In this document: positions 32,059 through 41,340 of the stretch, piece after piece
Layout of the letters: every line of letters starts with the position of its first letter
How positions within the stretch are numbered: the first letter of the stretch is position 1
NCBI GenBank assembly: GCA_944323655.1
Contig: CALUTL010000001.1
Coordinates: forward strand, 124,001 to 188,000
Source: Candidatus Gastranaerophilales bacterium
GTDB lineage: Bacteria > Cyanobacteriota > Vampirovibrionia > Gastranaerophilales > Gastranaerophilaceae
Reading direction: 5' to 3'
Length of the DNA stretch: 64,000 nt
The notes under the pieces: model-generated
Databases searched by the model: none
Told to the model about the DNA's origin: nothing
What the model saw: the letters and a program-made list of their open reading frames with translations, nothing else
Made by a program: the position numbers and the translations under genes

Positions 32059-34425
32059 ATGGCAAAAGCAGCAACGGCAAAAAAGACAGACGAAGCCGCA
32101 GAAACAACAGGTTCCACAAAATCAAAATCTAAAAAAGAGAAAGCGCTAGTAATAGTCGAGTCTCCAGCAAAATCGAAAACTATCAGAAAGATTTTAGGTG
32201 ACAGCTTTGCAATAGAGGCAAGCTTTGGTCATGTAAGAAATCTTCCGACAAAAGACCCCTCAACAGAGAATTTGGGCTTTGATATTAAGGATCATTTCAA
32301 GCCAAAATTTGAAATTATCCCTGGCAAACAAGCCGTTGTAAAAAAATTGAATGATCTGGCGCAAAAAGCGGACAAAATCTATCTTGCATCCGACCCTGAC
32401 CGTGAAGGAGAAGCGATAGCATGGCATGTTCGCCAGCTTTTAAAAGTTCCTGACGAAAAGATAGCAAGAATTGTATTCAACGAAATTACGCCAAAAGCCG
32501 TAAAATATTCCGTAGAAAACCCCAGAAGCATTGATATGGATATGGTAAAAGCCCAGCAGACCAGACAGATTCTGGACAAACTTGTAGGCTACAAATTAAG
32601 CCCCGTACTTTGGAAACAAATTGGAAACAGAAACCTGTCAGCAGGTCGTGTTCAATCGGTTGCCCTAAGGATGATTTGCGAAAGAGAAGATGAAATAGAA
32701 GCTTTTGTTCCGCAGGAATACTGGTCAATACATGCTGATTTGGACAAAGACGGCAAAATATTTGAGGCGGAGCTTTCAAAATATAAAAACAAAACAATAG
32801 AGAAAACGATTAAAAATCAGGAAGAAGCGCAAAAAATAGTTGATTATCTTCAAAGTCCTGATCGGGAATTTGAGGTTGATAAGGTTACGAAAAAAACGCT
32901 AAAACGCAAACCAACCGCACCTTTTATAACTTCCACACTGCAAAGAGCCGCAAGTTCAAAACTCGGCTTTGGCGTACAAAAGACAATGCAGGTAGCGCAA
33001 AAATTATATGAAGGTATAGAAATAGACGGAACCCCTGTCGGTTTAATCACCTATATGAGAACGGATAGTGTCAGAGTGTCAGATGATGCTCAAGGTATGG
33101 CAAAAGATTTTATTTTAAATAATTACGGCGAAAAATATTATCCCGAAACCCCAAACATCTATACCAAAGGGAAACAAAATGTTCAGGACGCACACGAAGC
33201 TATTCGCCCTTCCTACCCTGAGCGCACTCCCGAAAGCATAAAAAAATATCTGGATAATGACCAATTCAAGCTCTACAAACTAATCTGGAACAAATTTATG
33301 TCCTCCCAGATGGCAAACGCAGAAATTGCGAACAAATCAATAGAAATTAAAGCAGGTGACTGTATTCTAAAAGCCGGCACCTCAAAAATAACCTTTGACG
33401 GTTTTTTGAAGCTTTACAACGATGCGGAAGAAGACGAGCAGGAAGCCGAGAGCAAAATTCCCGACCTTGAAAAAGGCGACAAAGTGGTTTGTAAGAAAAT
33501 AAACCCGAAACAACACTTCACCCAGCCTCCGCCGAGATATAATGAAGCTTCTCTTGTAAAAGCTCTTGAAGAACACGGAATCGGCCGTCCGTCAACTTAC
33601 GCAACAATTATCACGGTAATTCAGACAAGAAAATACGTAGAAAAACGAGATAAAGCTTTGCACCCGACACTATTGGGCAGAACGGTTTCAAAACAGCTTG
33701 TAAATCAATTCGCAGATATTATGGATTATAAGTTTACAGCCGGCATGGAGAGTAAACTTGACGAAATCGCAGAAAAGAAAGCCATTTGGAATGAAGTTCT
33801 TGAAAAATTTTATGAGCCGTTCATTGCGGAAGTTAATAAAGCTTTAGGAAACACCGAACGGGTAAAAATAGAAAGCAACATCAAATGCCCGAACTGCGGA
33901 CGTCCGATGTTAGTAAAAACAAGCAGAAAAGGGCAGCAGTTTTTGGGCTGTTCCGGGTATCCGGAGTGCAAAACGGTAATGTCAATGAATGCACTTACCG
34001 AAAATTTTGAAGATGAACCGGCAGAAGAGCCCAAATGCGAAGAAAAATGCGAAAAATGCGGATCTGATATGGTATTCAAACAAGGTCCGTATGGCAAATA
34101 TCTTGAATGCACAAACGAAAATTGTAAATTCCGCAAACCCTACCGCCGCTCAACCGGTGTAACCTGCCCGAAGTGCGGTAAAGGTTTAATCGTAGAAAGA
34201 AAATCAAAACGCGGAACGGTATTTTTCGGATGTGATAAATACCCTGAGTGCGATTTTGTATTATGGAATGAACCTACAGGCCAAACTTGCCCGGATTGTG
34301 GCGCATTACTAGTCAAAAAGGTTCTTAAAAAAGGGACTACAATAGAATGCTCAAACCGCTCCTGCGGATACAAAACAGTTGAAGAACAAACTTCTGACAC
34401 AAGCGAATTAACAGAAGAAAATTAA
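32059..34425 (+). CDS. topA: DNA topoisomerase I with four zinc ribbons
   Basis: Relaxes negative supercoils by single-strand cleavage. 788 residues: lysine-rich N-terminus (1-28), TOPRIM domain (ALVIVESPAKSKTI; DPDREGEAIAWH), the cleavage domain with the active-site tyrosine Y332 (GLITYMRTDSVR), and KALEEHGIGRPSTYA. Four C-terminal zinc ribbons follow, starting CPNCGRPM, CEKCGSDM, CPKCGKGL and CPDCGALL, each with a second Cys pair. AGGATAAAG precedes the ATG. Acidic tail. Part of the lptC-aroE operon. Confidence 0.96.
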   Translation: MAKAATAKKTDEAAETTGSTKSKSKKEKALVIVESPAKSKTIRKILGDSFAIEASFGHVRNLPTKDPSTENLGFDIKDHFKPKFEIIPGKQAVVKKLNDLAQKADKIYLASDPDREGEAIAWHVRQLLKVPDEKIARIVFNEITPKAVKYSVENPRSIDMDMVKAQQTRQILDKLVGYKLSPVLWKQIGNRNLSAGRVQSVALRMICEREDEIEAFVPQEYWSIHADLDKDGKIFEAELSKYKNKTIEKTIKNQEEAQKIVDYLQSPDREFEVDKVTKKTLKRKPTAPFITSTLQRAASSKLGFGVQKTMQVAQKLYEGIEIDGTPVGLITYMRTDSVRVSDDAQGMAKDFILNNYGEKYYPETPNIYTKGKQNVQDAHEAIRPSYPERTPESIKKYLDNDQFKLYKLIWNKFMSSQMANAEIANKSIEIKAGDCILKAGTSKITFDGFLKLYNDAEEDEQEAESKIPDLEKGDKVVCKKINPKQHFTQPPPRYNEASLVKALEEHGIGRPSTYATIITVIQTRKYVEKRDKALHPTLLGRTVSKQLVNQFADIMDYKFTAGMESKLDEIAEKKAIWNEVLEKFYEPFIAEVNKALGNTERVKIESNIKCPNCGRPMLVKTSRKGQQFLGCSGYPECKTVMSMNALTENFEDEPAEEPKCEEKCEKCGSDMVFKQGPYGKYLECTNENCKFRKPYRRSTGVTCPKCGKGLIVERKSKRGTVFFGCDKYPECDFVLWNEPTGQTCPDCGALLVKKVLKKGTTIECSNRSCGYKTVEEQTSDTSELTEEN

Positions 34426-34452
34426 TATTTCTGCAAAAATAAAGGAGGTAAT

Positions 34453-35292
34453 ATGGAAAAATTCGGACTTATAGGATTTCCCTTGGGACATTCGGTTTCT
34501 GCATATATTCATAAAGCCGGATTTGAAAGCCTCGGAATAAAGGCCGATTATCAAATTTTAGAGACCGATCCGGAAGATTTGGTTGATAGAGTTAAATTTT
34601 TCAAGCGTGAAAATTATTCAGGTTTTAACGTTACAATTCCGCTTAAGCTTCCGATTTCACTATTTGTTGATAGCGTTGACAAATACGCAGATATTGCAGG
34701 CGCTATTAACACCGTAAAAATAAGCTCCGATAAAACATTTAAAGGCTACAACACTGATGCTTCAGGATTTAAGAAAGCTATTCCTAAAGATATTAATTTG
34801 CAGAATTCTTCCGTTGCCTTGCTTGGCACAGGAGGAGCCAGCAGGGCGGCAGTTCTTGCTTTATCAGAATGCGGCGTAAGTTATATAGGGGTTTACACAA
34901 GAAATATCCCCAATGCCATGGATTATATGGCTTATATGAGAAGAAAATTTCCTCAAATTACATTTGATGCATACCAAATTGATCAAGTAAGAGATTTGTC
35001 AAAATACGATATGCTGGTAAATACGACCCCTATTGGAATGCAAGGGCGTTCTGCCGATATGACACCGATTGAAAAACCGGTTTTAGAAACAATGAAAGAA
35101 AACGGAATTGTCTACGATGTAATTTACAACCCTAAAAAAACAATTCTACTTAAAACAGCGGAAGAATTGGGCTTAAGAACAATTAACGGTCTTGACATGC
35201 TTATTTATCAGGCAATAAGCGCACAAGAAATCTGGTTTGGACAAACTCCCGATTTTAACGCAATGAAAATCGCGGCTTTGGAAAATTTGTAA
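34453..35292 (+). CDS. aroE: Shikimate dehydrogenase
   Basis: Reduces 3-dehydroshikimate with NADPH in aromatic amino acid synthesis. 279 residues: IGFPLGHSVSAYIH (shikimate binding), GFNVTIPLKLP with the catalytic lysine, GAINTV, NTDASGF with the catalytic aspartate, the nucleotide loop LLGTGGASRA, and NTTPIGM. A full AAAGGAGGT ribosome site lies 4 nt before the ATG. Last gene of the operon that starts at lptC; a strong terminator on the opposite strand follows. Confidence 0.95.
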   Translation: MEKFGLIGFPLGHSVSAYIHKAGFESLGIKADYQILETDPEDLVDRVKFFKRENYSGFNVTIPLKLPISLFVDSVDKYADIAGAINTVKISSDKTFKGYNTDASGFKKAIPKDINLQNSSVALLGTGGASRAAVLALSECGVSYIGVYTRNIPNAMDYMAYMRRKFPQITFDAYQIDQVRDLSKYDMLVNTTPIGMQGRSADMTPIEKPVLETMKENGIVYDVIYNPKKTILLKTAEELGLRTINGLDMLIYQAISAQEIWFGQTPDFNAMKIAALENL

Positions 35293-35316
35293 CCGAATTT
35301 AAAATTTTTTTAAATT

Positions 35317-35346
35317 AAAAAAGGCGCCGAGCAAATGCTCGGCGCC
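35317..35346 (-). terminator. Strong terminator of the HU gene
   Basis: Perfect 10-bp GC-rich stem GGCGCCGAGC (35323-35332), loop AAAT, GCTCGGCGCC (35337-35346). Read on the minus strand it is followed by TTTTTT. It is the most GC-rich stem of the window and may also stop readthrough from aroE. Confidence 0.85.
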
Positions 35347-35371
35347 AAAGCTTTCTTTTAAAATCCTCAAA

Positions 35372-35650
35372 CTATTTTCCGTTAACAACAGTTTTGAATT
35401 TTTTACCAGCTGAAAATGCAGGAACTGTTTTTGCAGGGATTTTTAATTCCTTGCCAGTTTGCGGGTTTCTGCCGGTTCTTGCAGCTCTTTTACGTGCTTC
35501 GAAAGTTCCAAAGCCTACTAAAGTTACTTTTTTACCTTTAGCAACTGTTTTTTGGATTGTATCAACCCAAGCTGAAATTACTTCTGCAGCTTCTTTTTGA
35601 GTAACATTAGCTTTTTTTGCAACTTCTTGTACTAACTCTTCTTTGTTCAT
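35372..35650 (-). CDS. hup: HU-family nucleoid protein
   Basis: 92 residues; dimeric DNA-bending protein that compacts the nucleoid. Typical HU order: MNKEELVQEVAKKANVTQKE helices, VTLVGFGTFEARKRAARTGR, then NPQTGKELKIPAKTVPAF with the intercalating-proline segment. Start chosen at ATG 35650 with AAGGAG 7 nt upstream, not the TTG two codons earlier. Promoter TTGCAT-16-TATAAT at 35710-35683. No IHF-type specialisation visible. Confidence 0.96.
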   Translation of the reverse strand: MNKEELVQEVAKKANVTQKEAAEVISAWVDTIQKTVAKGKKVTLVGFGTFEARKRAARTGRNPQTGKELKIPAKTVPAFSAGKKFKTVVNGK

Positions 35651-35682
35651 AATCAAACTCCTTTACTTTATGTACATGCTCT

Positions 35683-35710
35683 ATTATAGCCAAAATTCAA
35701 ATATATGCAA
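35683..35710 (-). promoter_or_regulatory. Promoter of the HU gene
   Basis: Minus strand TTGCAT (35710-35705), 16-nt spacer, TATAAT (35688-35683). The leader is about 26 nt with AAGGAG. Confidence 0.65.
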
Positions 35711-35841
35711 GTATTTTAAGGAATTTTTACATTATTTATGCGATTTTGTGCCATTTTTTCTGTTTTTTTGGTACAATATTTATTGATGTTACTTGATTAG
35801 GGAGAGGAATTTAAGAATATAAGCTTAATACAGAGGTTATT

Positions 35842-37179
35842 ATGAAGGAACGAATCGTTTTATTTATAATAGTTTTCGGCATGGGGATATTTATTTACAT
35901 ATTCCAAAGTTACTTCAATACGATTTGGGGGCTTGCTTTATTATGCTCAGCAATGGCAATTTACGTTTTGTTTATGAACCTTGCATACAAATTAAAAAAA
36001 AGGCATCTTCAAAAACACCCCAAAATTATAAATCCTGATTACAAGCCGTTTGTAAGCATTCTGGTTCCATGTCATAACGAAGAATCGGTTATTGAGCATA
36101 CGGCGGCAAACATTATGAGCCTTAATTATCCAAACTTTGAGATTATTCTGATTGACGACAGAAGTACGGATAATACAGCAGAAGTTATTCAAAAACTGGC
36201 AGAAAGATTTACACCGATTACGGCACTTATTAGAGATAAAGATGCTTTTCCGGGTAAATCCGCTGTTTTAAATGATGCTTATGAAATCGCTAAAGGTGAT
36301 GCAATTCTGGTTTTTGACGCAGATGCCACAGTTGAAGCGGATTTTTTGTCTAAACTTGTTCCTGAATTAGAACCGAAGGATGTTGGGGCTGTTCAAGCAA
36401 GAAAGGTTATCAGAAACAAAAATTACAACCTTCTCACTCGCTGCCAAAATAATGAATACACTATGGATACTCATTTTCAAATAACCCGTAACTGTGTTAA
36501 GGGAGCTGTTGAATTAAGAGGAAACGGCGAACTTATTAAAAGAGAAGCTTTAGAAGATATCGGAGGCTGGAATAATTATACAATTACAGACGACCTTGAT
36601 ATGTCTACAAGGCTTCACATTAAGGGGTGGGATATAAGATTTTGTTCTGATGCTATTGTTTATGAAGAAGGAATTATATACATCTGGCCGCTTTTCAGAC
36701 AGAGAAGACGATGGCTTGAGGGAACAATTCGAAGATATCTTGAATATTTCGATCAGGTGCTTTTCTCAAGAAAAATGTCATTAAGAGCAAGCTTAGATAT
36801 GACGGCATACGTATCAGAATTTATTATGCCGGGGTGGTTTATATTAGAAATTCTAATCAGACTTTTCAAAATTCTTGCAAAAGACGCACCGACTCAAACA
36901 CTTTATTCATCAATAGTTTTAGGCTGCATTATCGGGTTAGGCTTCTTTCTTGCAGCTCGTTACGCTCTAAGACGTTACGATAATTTACCAAGGCTTGATG
37001 CTATGTTTGAAGCGCTGCAAACCTCGGTTTACCTTTTCATAATATGGTTCCCGCTGGTATTATTCATAACATTTAAAATCCTGTTTTTCAAAAAAGACAT
37101 GGAATGGGGTAAAACAGCTCACGGACTTGTTATGGAAGAACAAGCAAATATTGACGAAGAAAAATTAACTAAAATATAA
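35842..37179 (+). CDS. Processive family 2 glycosyltransferase (membrane polysaccharide synthase type)
   Basis: 445 residues: two N-terminal spans (about 5-22 and 28-48), a cytoplasmic GT-A domain and three or four C-terminal spans (about 320-430). Catalytic motifs are complete: DD105-106 (LIDDRSTD), DAD159-161, TDD249-251 and QRRRW287-291, the last marking processive enzymes such as cellulose or poly-N-acetylglucosamine synthases. The polymer is unknown. No partner (BcsB, PgaA/B, PilZ domain) lies beside it. AGAGG precedes ATG 35842, and an extended -10 TGGTACAAT lies at 35769-35777. apt follows 18 nt downstream. Confidence 0.9.
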   Translation: MKERIVLFIIVFGMGIFIYIFQSYFNTIWGLALLCSAMAIYVLFMNLAYKLKKRHLQKHPKIINPDYKPFVSILVPCHNEESVIEHTAANIMSLNYPNFEIILIDDRSTDNTAEVIQKLAERFTPITALIRDKDAFPGKSAVLNDAYEIAKGDAILVFDADATVEADFLSKLVPELEPKDVGAVQARKVIRNKNYNLLTRCQNNEYTMDTHFQITRNCVKGAVELRGNGELIKREALEDIGGWNNYTITDDLDMSTRLHIKGWDIRFCSDAIVYEEGIIYIWPLFRQRRRWLEGTIRRYLEYFDQVLFSRKMSLRASLDMTAYVSEFIMPGWFILEILIRLFKILAKDAPTQTLYSSIVLGCIIGLGFFLAARYALRRYDNLPRLDAMFEALQTSVYLFIIWFPLVLFITFKILFFKKDMEWGKTAHGLVMEEQANIDEEKLTKI

Positions 37180-37197
37180 AAGGAGAATAAAATTAAA

Positions 37198-37731
37198 ATG
37201 ACAACAATTACAATTCAGAATGTTAAAAATAAAATAAGAAGCGTTGAGAATTTCCCTAAAGAAGGAATTATATTCAGAGATATTACGACAGCTCTTAAAG
37301 AACCGGAAACATTAAGAATTATGATAGATTATCTTTGCGACCAGTTCAAAGATATAAAGATTGATTATGTCGCAGGAATTGAGTCAAGAGGGTTTATATT
37401 CGGAATGCCGATGGCATATAAAATGAATGCCGGATTTGTACCTATCAGAAAACCGAATAAGCTTCCTGCTGAAACTTATTCTCAGGAATATGCTCTTGAA
37501 TACGGCACTGATAAAATTGAAATTCATAAAGATGCACTTCCTGAGGGAGCAAATGTTTTGATAGTTGATGACCTTCTTGCAACAGGCGGAACGGCTGAAG
37601 CGGCTTGCAAACTTGTCAAAAAGACAGGCGCTAATCTTGTCGGAATTGCTTTTCTAATTGAACTTGAAGCTTTACAAGGACGTGAAAAGCTTAACGACTG
37701 CGGCAAAGTTGTTTCTATGCTTAAATATTAA
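37198..37731 (+). CDS. apt: Adenine phosphoribosyltransferase
   Basis: Salvages adenine with PRPP to AMP. 177 residues, the usual length: start IRSVENFPKEGIIFRDITT, GIESRGFIFG, the PRKPxKLP-like IRKPNKLPAETYSQEY loop, and the PRPP motif VLIVDDLLATGGTAEAA. GGAG lies upstream of ATG 37198, 18 nt after the GT2 gene, probably the same transcript. Function of the pairing is not obvious. Confidence 0.95.
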   Translation: MTTITIQNVKNKIRSVENFPKEGIIFRDITTALKEPETLRIMIDYLCDQFKDIKIDYVAGIESRGFIFGMPMAYKMNAGFVPIRKPNKLPAETYSQEYALEYGTDKIEIHKDALPEGANVLIVDDLLATGGTAEAACKLVKKTGANLVGIAFLIELEALQGREKLNDCGKVVSMLKY

Positions 37732-37749
37732 ATTTCACAAACGCAAAAA

Positions 37750-38409
37750 TTAATCTTTTTTGTATAATTTATAAGCTTTTCCAAGAGTTTGGATTGCAGA
37801 AGTTTTCACGATTGTGTTTTTGTCTTCCGTCATTTCAATTAATGAAGGCAAAATCTTTTCGGGATTAACGGTTTCATTATCAATCAAGCGGGAAAAGGTT
37901 ATAAGGGCGGAATTTCGTCTTACCCAATTTTCATCTTTTAAAGCTTGAAGAAGTTTTTCTGTTCCTGCTTCGCCGAAAGTCAAAATGGAATTAATTGCGC
38001 TTGTTCTTACAGAATCATTATCCTCGCCCATTTTTTCTATAAATAGGTCGATTAATTTTATATCCCCTAATTCGCCAAGTGCTGTGATTGAAGCTGCAAC
38101 AACGGACGGATTTATGTCATTAACCTGTTTTATCAGAGTATTATAAACCATATCATCAATATTATTGTTTAAGGGCTGTTCTTTTTTTGCCTCTAGAGGC
38201 TTTGTGCCATCAGGAAGAATATACTTAAACCCCGAAAGCTCGGCAGAACGTATCGCATCTTCAAGAGTGTTAAATTCCAAATAATCGTCCCCTAAAGGAT
38301 GAGCTATTCTTTGTTTTGTTGCACCTTGAGAATTTTTTAAATTTAGTGCAGGAACCTGAAAAACTTCTCTGCCATCTTTTATAACTTTTTTTATCGAAAC
38401 ATATTGCAT
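37750..38409 (-). CDS. HEAT-repeat protein
   Basis: 219 residues. An N-terminal beta-like domain (1-75, MQYVSIKKVIKDGREVFQVP to FKYILPDG) is followed by about four HEAT-like helical repeats (85-215: VVAASITALGELGDIKLIDL, VRTSAINSILTFGEAGTEKL, VRRNSALITFSRL, VKTSAIQTLGKAY). Such repeats bind proteins; related ones act in phycobilisome lyases and their non-photosynthetic relatives. No pigment gene is present, so a general scaffold role is more likely. Last gene of the rny operon, 9 nt after the LOG gene. Confidence 0.85.
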   Translation of the reverse strand: MQYVSIKKVIKDGREVFQVPALNLKNSQGATKQRIAHPLGDDYLEFNTLEDAIRSAELSGFKYILPDGTKPLEAKKEQPLNNNIDDMVYNTLIKQVNDINPSVVAASITALGELGDIKLIDLFIEKMGEDNDSVRTSAINSILTFGEAGTEKLLQALKDENWVRRNSALITFSRLIDNETVNPEKILPSLIEMTEDKNTIVKTSAIQTLGKAYKLYKKD

Positions 38410-38418
38410 ATCTTTGCC

Positions 38419-39006
38419 TTATTTAACGTATATGTCTTCTTTTGTAACCGGTTTAGTATCTGCTTTGTAATTTTTCAAATACTTAACAACATCTTCAGGA
38501 GTTTCTGCAATATAATAAATTTCCTGATGTCCGCCTTTCCCAAAATTCTGCATTATAATCGTGTCAAAAAATTCAACAAGCTTGTTATAAAAACCGTTTG
38601 TATTTAATATAATCACAGGTTTGTTATTATATCCAAGCTGCTTTTGAACAATCATTTCCGACAATTCTTCTAATGTGCCAAAACCTCCCGGAAGTGCAAC
38701 AACAGCATCTGACATTTTGTCCATCTCGGCTTTTCTTGTTCGCATACATTCTGTAACCGTTAATTCTACTCCGCTGTCTGTTGCAACACCCATATTATAA
38801 AGCCTTTCGGGCATAACACCATATACATTTGCACCGTTTTTGTAAGCAGTTCCCGCACAAGCCCACATCAAACCTAATGAACTTCCGCCATATACAATAT
38901 CAAAGCCGTTCTCTGCCAAAAGATATCCTAACTTTTCCGCTGCTTCATTATAACATTTATCAACTTTTGAACTCGAACTTGCAAATACACATACCTTTTT
39001 AATCAT
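38419..39006 (-). CDS. LOG-family nucleotide phosphoribohydrolase
   Basis: 195 residues of the TIGR00730 Rossmann family. The signature PGGFGTLEELSE (active-site Glu and Arg region MRTRKAEM) is intact, and the N-terminus KKVCVFASSSSKVDKCYNEA binds the nucleotide. Family members hydrolyse N6-modified or plain AMP to base plus ribose phosphate; no cytokinin role is implied in a gut bacterium. ATG 39006 chosen over GTG 39015 because GGCGGTGG is then correctly spaced. It overlaps the upstream orphan by 8 nt. Confidence 0.88.
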   Translation of the reverse strand: MIKKVCVFASSSSKVDKCYNEAAEKLGYLLAENGFDIVYGGSSLGLMWACAGTAYKNGANVYGVMPERLYNMGVATDSGVELTVTECMRTRKAEMDKMSDAVVALPGGFGTLEELSEMIVQKQLGYNNKPVIILNTNGFYNKLVEFFDTIIMQNFGKGGHQEIYYIAETPEDVVKYLKNYKADTKPVTKEDIYVK

Positions 39007-39634
39007 TAAATCCACCGCCTATATTGTAATAGTAAGAACACCCTATACCTGTTCCGTTTTTGGAACAATCCTGCTGTAATTTTTCCATCAATAAATCTGC
39101 CCCAAAAGGTTTTATTGAACCTTTTTTTATGTCAACACCGTAAATATCCTTACCCCAAGTGTTCGGCGGCAAAATCCCGTTTATATCAAACATCATCATA
39201 AATTCCAATTCGTCGGAGTTTTTGGTGTCAATATCTTTTATCCCTACAATCAGACCGTTCTCGCCAAAGTACAAGTCTTCAAAATAATACTTGTCGGTTA
39301 TCGGAACTTTATTATTATTCAAAAATTTTACAGTATAACGTTTAGGCAATTTTTCCTTATGTAGTCTAAAGTACGGCTTTATCAAATTCATCAAAATTGT
39401 TTCACGTTCTTCTGAATTTTGGGCTCTTTTAAAACTCTTTAAAATCTCATCTTTTTCATGCGTTGAAATTACGTCAAACATATATTCTAATCTGGCAAAC
39501 TTATCATTCCACCTTGATATAAAATTTGCCTGAACGGTACTTTCTATATCTATCGGAATTATTATAAGAATTACCGCAATGATAATAAATATAGTTACCA
39601 TATATTCAAGTTTTAAAAGTTTTCTCTTTGCCAT
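38999..39634 (-). CDS. Membrane-anchored protein, possible divergent pilin-like
   Basis: 211 residues with one hydrophobic N-terminal segment (about 12-28, MVTIFIIIAVILIIIPI) and the rest extracytoplasmic. The C-terminal motif FDINGILPPNTWGKDIYGVD resembles the DxNGxxxPNxxGxDxF motif that I associate with many prepilin-type proteins of this lineage. Unlike the true prepilins in the window it lacks a Gly-Phe cleavage site, so processing is doubtful. Two cysteines near the end (DCSKNGTGIGCSY) could pair. Its ATG directly follows the PHP gene's stop codon. Function unknown. Confidence 0.72.
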   Translation of the reverse strand: MAKRKLLKLEYMVTIFIIIAVILIIIPIDIESTVQANFISRWNDKFARLEYMFDVISTHEKDEILKSFKRAQNSEERETILMNLIKPYFRLHKEKLPKRYTVKFLNNNKVPITDKYYFEDLYFGENGLIVGIKDIDTKNSDELEFMMMFDINGILPPNTWGKDIYGVDIKKGSIKPFGADLLMEKLQQDCSKNGTGIGCSYYYNIGGGFND

Positions 39635-40489
39635 TTATGCCATATCCATTAATTTCTTTTCCTTGATGAGCTTGTCATAAACCCATTCCGGAACAAAATG
39701 TTTGCCTAAGATTATCTGTCCGTTTACGAGATTCGGAGCGTGAAAATCCGATCCGCCTGTAACAATCAATCCCAAACTTTCGGCCATTGATGAAAAATAT
39801 TCCACACACGCGGGTGAATGCTTTCTGTGATATGCTTCAATCCCCCTTAAACCGTAATTCATAAGCTCTTTTATTAAGTTTTCAGCAATATCAATATCAT
39901 GAGGATGCGCAATTACAGGAATTCCGCCCGCATCATATATAATCTCAACTGCATCATGCGGAGAAACCGTTTTTCTCGGAACATAAACAGGGCTGTCATC
40001 GTGAATATATTTTGCATAAGCCTCCATAACATTTGATGTCCCGCCTGCATTTGTAATTGCTTTTGCAATATGCGGACGACCTATACTTCCGCCTTCTGCA
40101 ACCTGTTTTACTATGTCTTCAAACTTTATTTTTATTCCTTCTTTTTTGGCTAATAAAGAAATTATTTCGTTAGTCTGTTCAATACGTGCATCCTGCTGGA
40201 TTTTCAACAATCTTTTAAAGTCACTGTTCTGAGAATCAAAGAAATAACCTAAAATATGAACTTCATAATTTTTATAAAGTGTATTAATTTCAACACCCTG
40301 AATAATTTCAAGTTTATCTTCCGCGCCGACTTCTTTCAAATGATTTTTTGCGACATCATAAGAAAGCACATTGTCGTGATCTGTCAAAGCTATAACCTCT
40401 AGCCCTACATCAAGCGCAGTATCAACGATTTTTTCCGGACTGAAAACACCGTCCGAATAATATGTATGAATATGCAAATCGCTCTTCAT
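39635..40489 (-). CDS. PHP-domain phosphoesterase (RNase AM / YciV-like)
   Basis: 284 residues. Metal-binding motifs of the PHP family: DLHIHTYYSDG (4-14), ALTDHDN (about 34-40), IQGVEIN, RPHIAKA, VIAHPHD and GGSDFHAP. The insertion between motifs fits the YciV/RNase AM group, which hydrolyses 3',5'-bisphosphonucleosides and trims short RNA 5' ends. Its place directly after ymdB and rny, two RNA-decay genes, supports a role in nucleotide or RNA turnover. ATGA overlap with ymdB indicates coupling. Confidence 0.87.
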   Translation of the reverse strand: MKSDLHIHTYYSDGVFSPEKIVDTALDVGLEVIALTDHDNVLSYDVAKNHLKEVGAEDKLEIIQGVEINTLYKNYEVHILGYFFDSQNSDFKRLLKIQQDARIEQTNEIISLLAKKEGIKIKFEDIVKQVAEGGSIGRPHIAKAITNAGGTSNVMEAYAKYIHDDSPVYVPRKTVSPHDAVEIIYDAGGIPVIAHPHDIDIAENLIKELMNYGLRGIEAYHRKHSPACVEYFSSMAESLGLIVTGGSDFHAPNLVNGQIILGKHFVPEWVYDKLIKEKKLMDMA

Positions 40490-41316
40490 TGACTTTCATC
40501 CTTTTCTACTTTATCTATGCTACAAAAAATCCTTCTTATAGCAGAAGTATAACCCATATTCAAATTAATTTCAGCCTCTACGGCATTAATTTGCGCAATA
40601 TCGCCTTCTGCTATATCATAACGCTCGGGAATCCCTTTCAAAAATCGGTTCAATGAAGTCTGATACTCCATTCCGATAACCGAATCAATTGTACCGCAAA
40701 ATCCGGCATCTGTTATATATCCCGTTTTTTCATTTAAAATCTGTTCATCCGCAGTCTGCACATGTGTATGCGTTCCTAAAAATAAGCTCACACCTAATTC
40801 CGCACAAAACTTTGCAAGACATATTTTTTCTGCTGTTGCCTCTGCGTGAAAATCCACTATCACAATCGGAGTTATCTCTTTTATCTTTTTAATTTCTCTT
40901 TCCGCAATTTTAAACGGATCATCCACAAGGTTCATAAAAACCCTGCCCAAGAGATTTATAACACCGATTTTATATTCTCCGAATTCAAAAATTCGGCTCC
41001 CAAACCCTTGAACTCCTTCCGGATAATTCATAGGACGCAAAAGTTTCTCGGCACTGTCTATGTAGTTAAAAATATCCTTCTTATCCCAAATATGGTTGCC
41101 TGATGTCATACAATCTATTCCGTAAGAGGACAATTCATGGTAATTTTTCTCGGTCAGACCAAAACCGTGCGATGCATTTTCTACATTTGCAATCACAAAA
41201 TCATATCTTTCATTTTCAGGAATATTTTCAAGATACGTTTTTACGGCATTTCTTCCGGGTTTTCCGACAATGTCGCCAAAGAATAGTATTTTTATATTTT
41301 TTTCATCACCTGACAT
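40486..41316 (-). CDS. ymdB: YmdB-family metallophosphoesterase
   Basis: 276 residues matching the TIGR00282/YmdB family. Metal-site motifs ILFFGDIVGKPGR, VIANVENASHGFG, TSGNHIWDKKD, VDFHAEATAEK and GTHTHVQTADEQIL are complete. The Bacillus enzyme hydrolyses 2',3'-cyclic nucleotides and affects biofilm and motility choice. Located next to rny as in Firmicutes. ATG 41316 is preceded by AAGGTGA. A long perfect hairpin separates it from rny. Confidence 0.93.
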   Translation of the reverse strand: MSGDEKNIKILFFGDIVGKPGRNAVKTYLENIPENERYDFVIANVENASHGFGLTEKNYHELSSYGIDCMTSGNHIWDKKDIFNYIDSAEKLLRPMNYPEGVQGFGSRIFEFGEYKIGVINLLGRVFMNLVDDPFKIAEREIKKIKEITPIVIVDFHAEATAEKICLAKFCAELGVSLFLGTHTHVQTADEQILNEKTGYITDAGFCGTIDSVIGMEYQTSLNRFLKGIPERYDIAEGDIAQINAVEAEINLNMGYTSAIRRIFCSIDKVEKDESQ

Positions 41317-41340
41317 CAATTCACCTTTTAAATTTTTATT

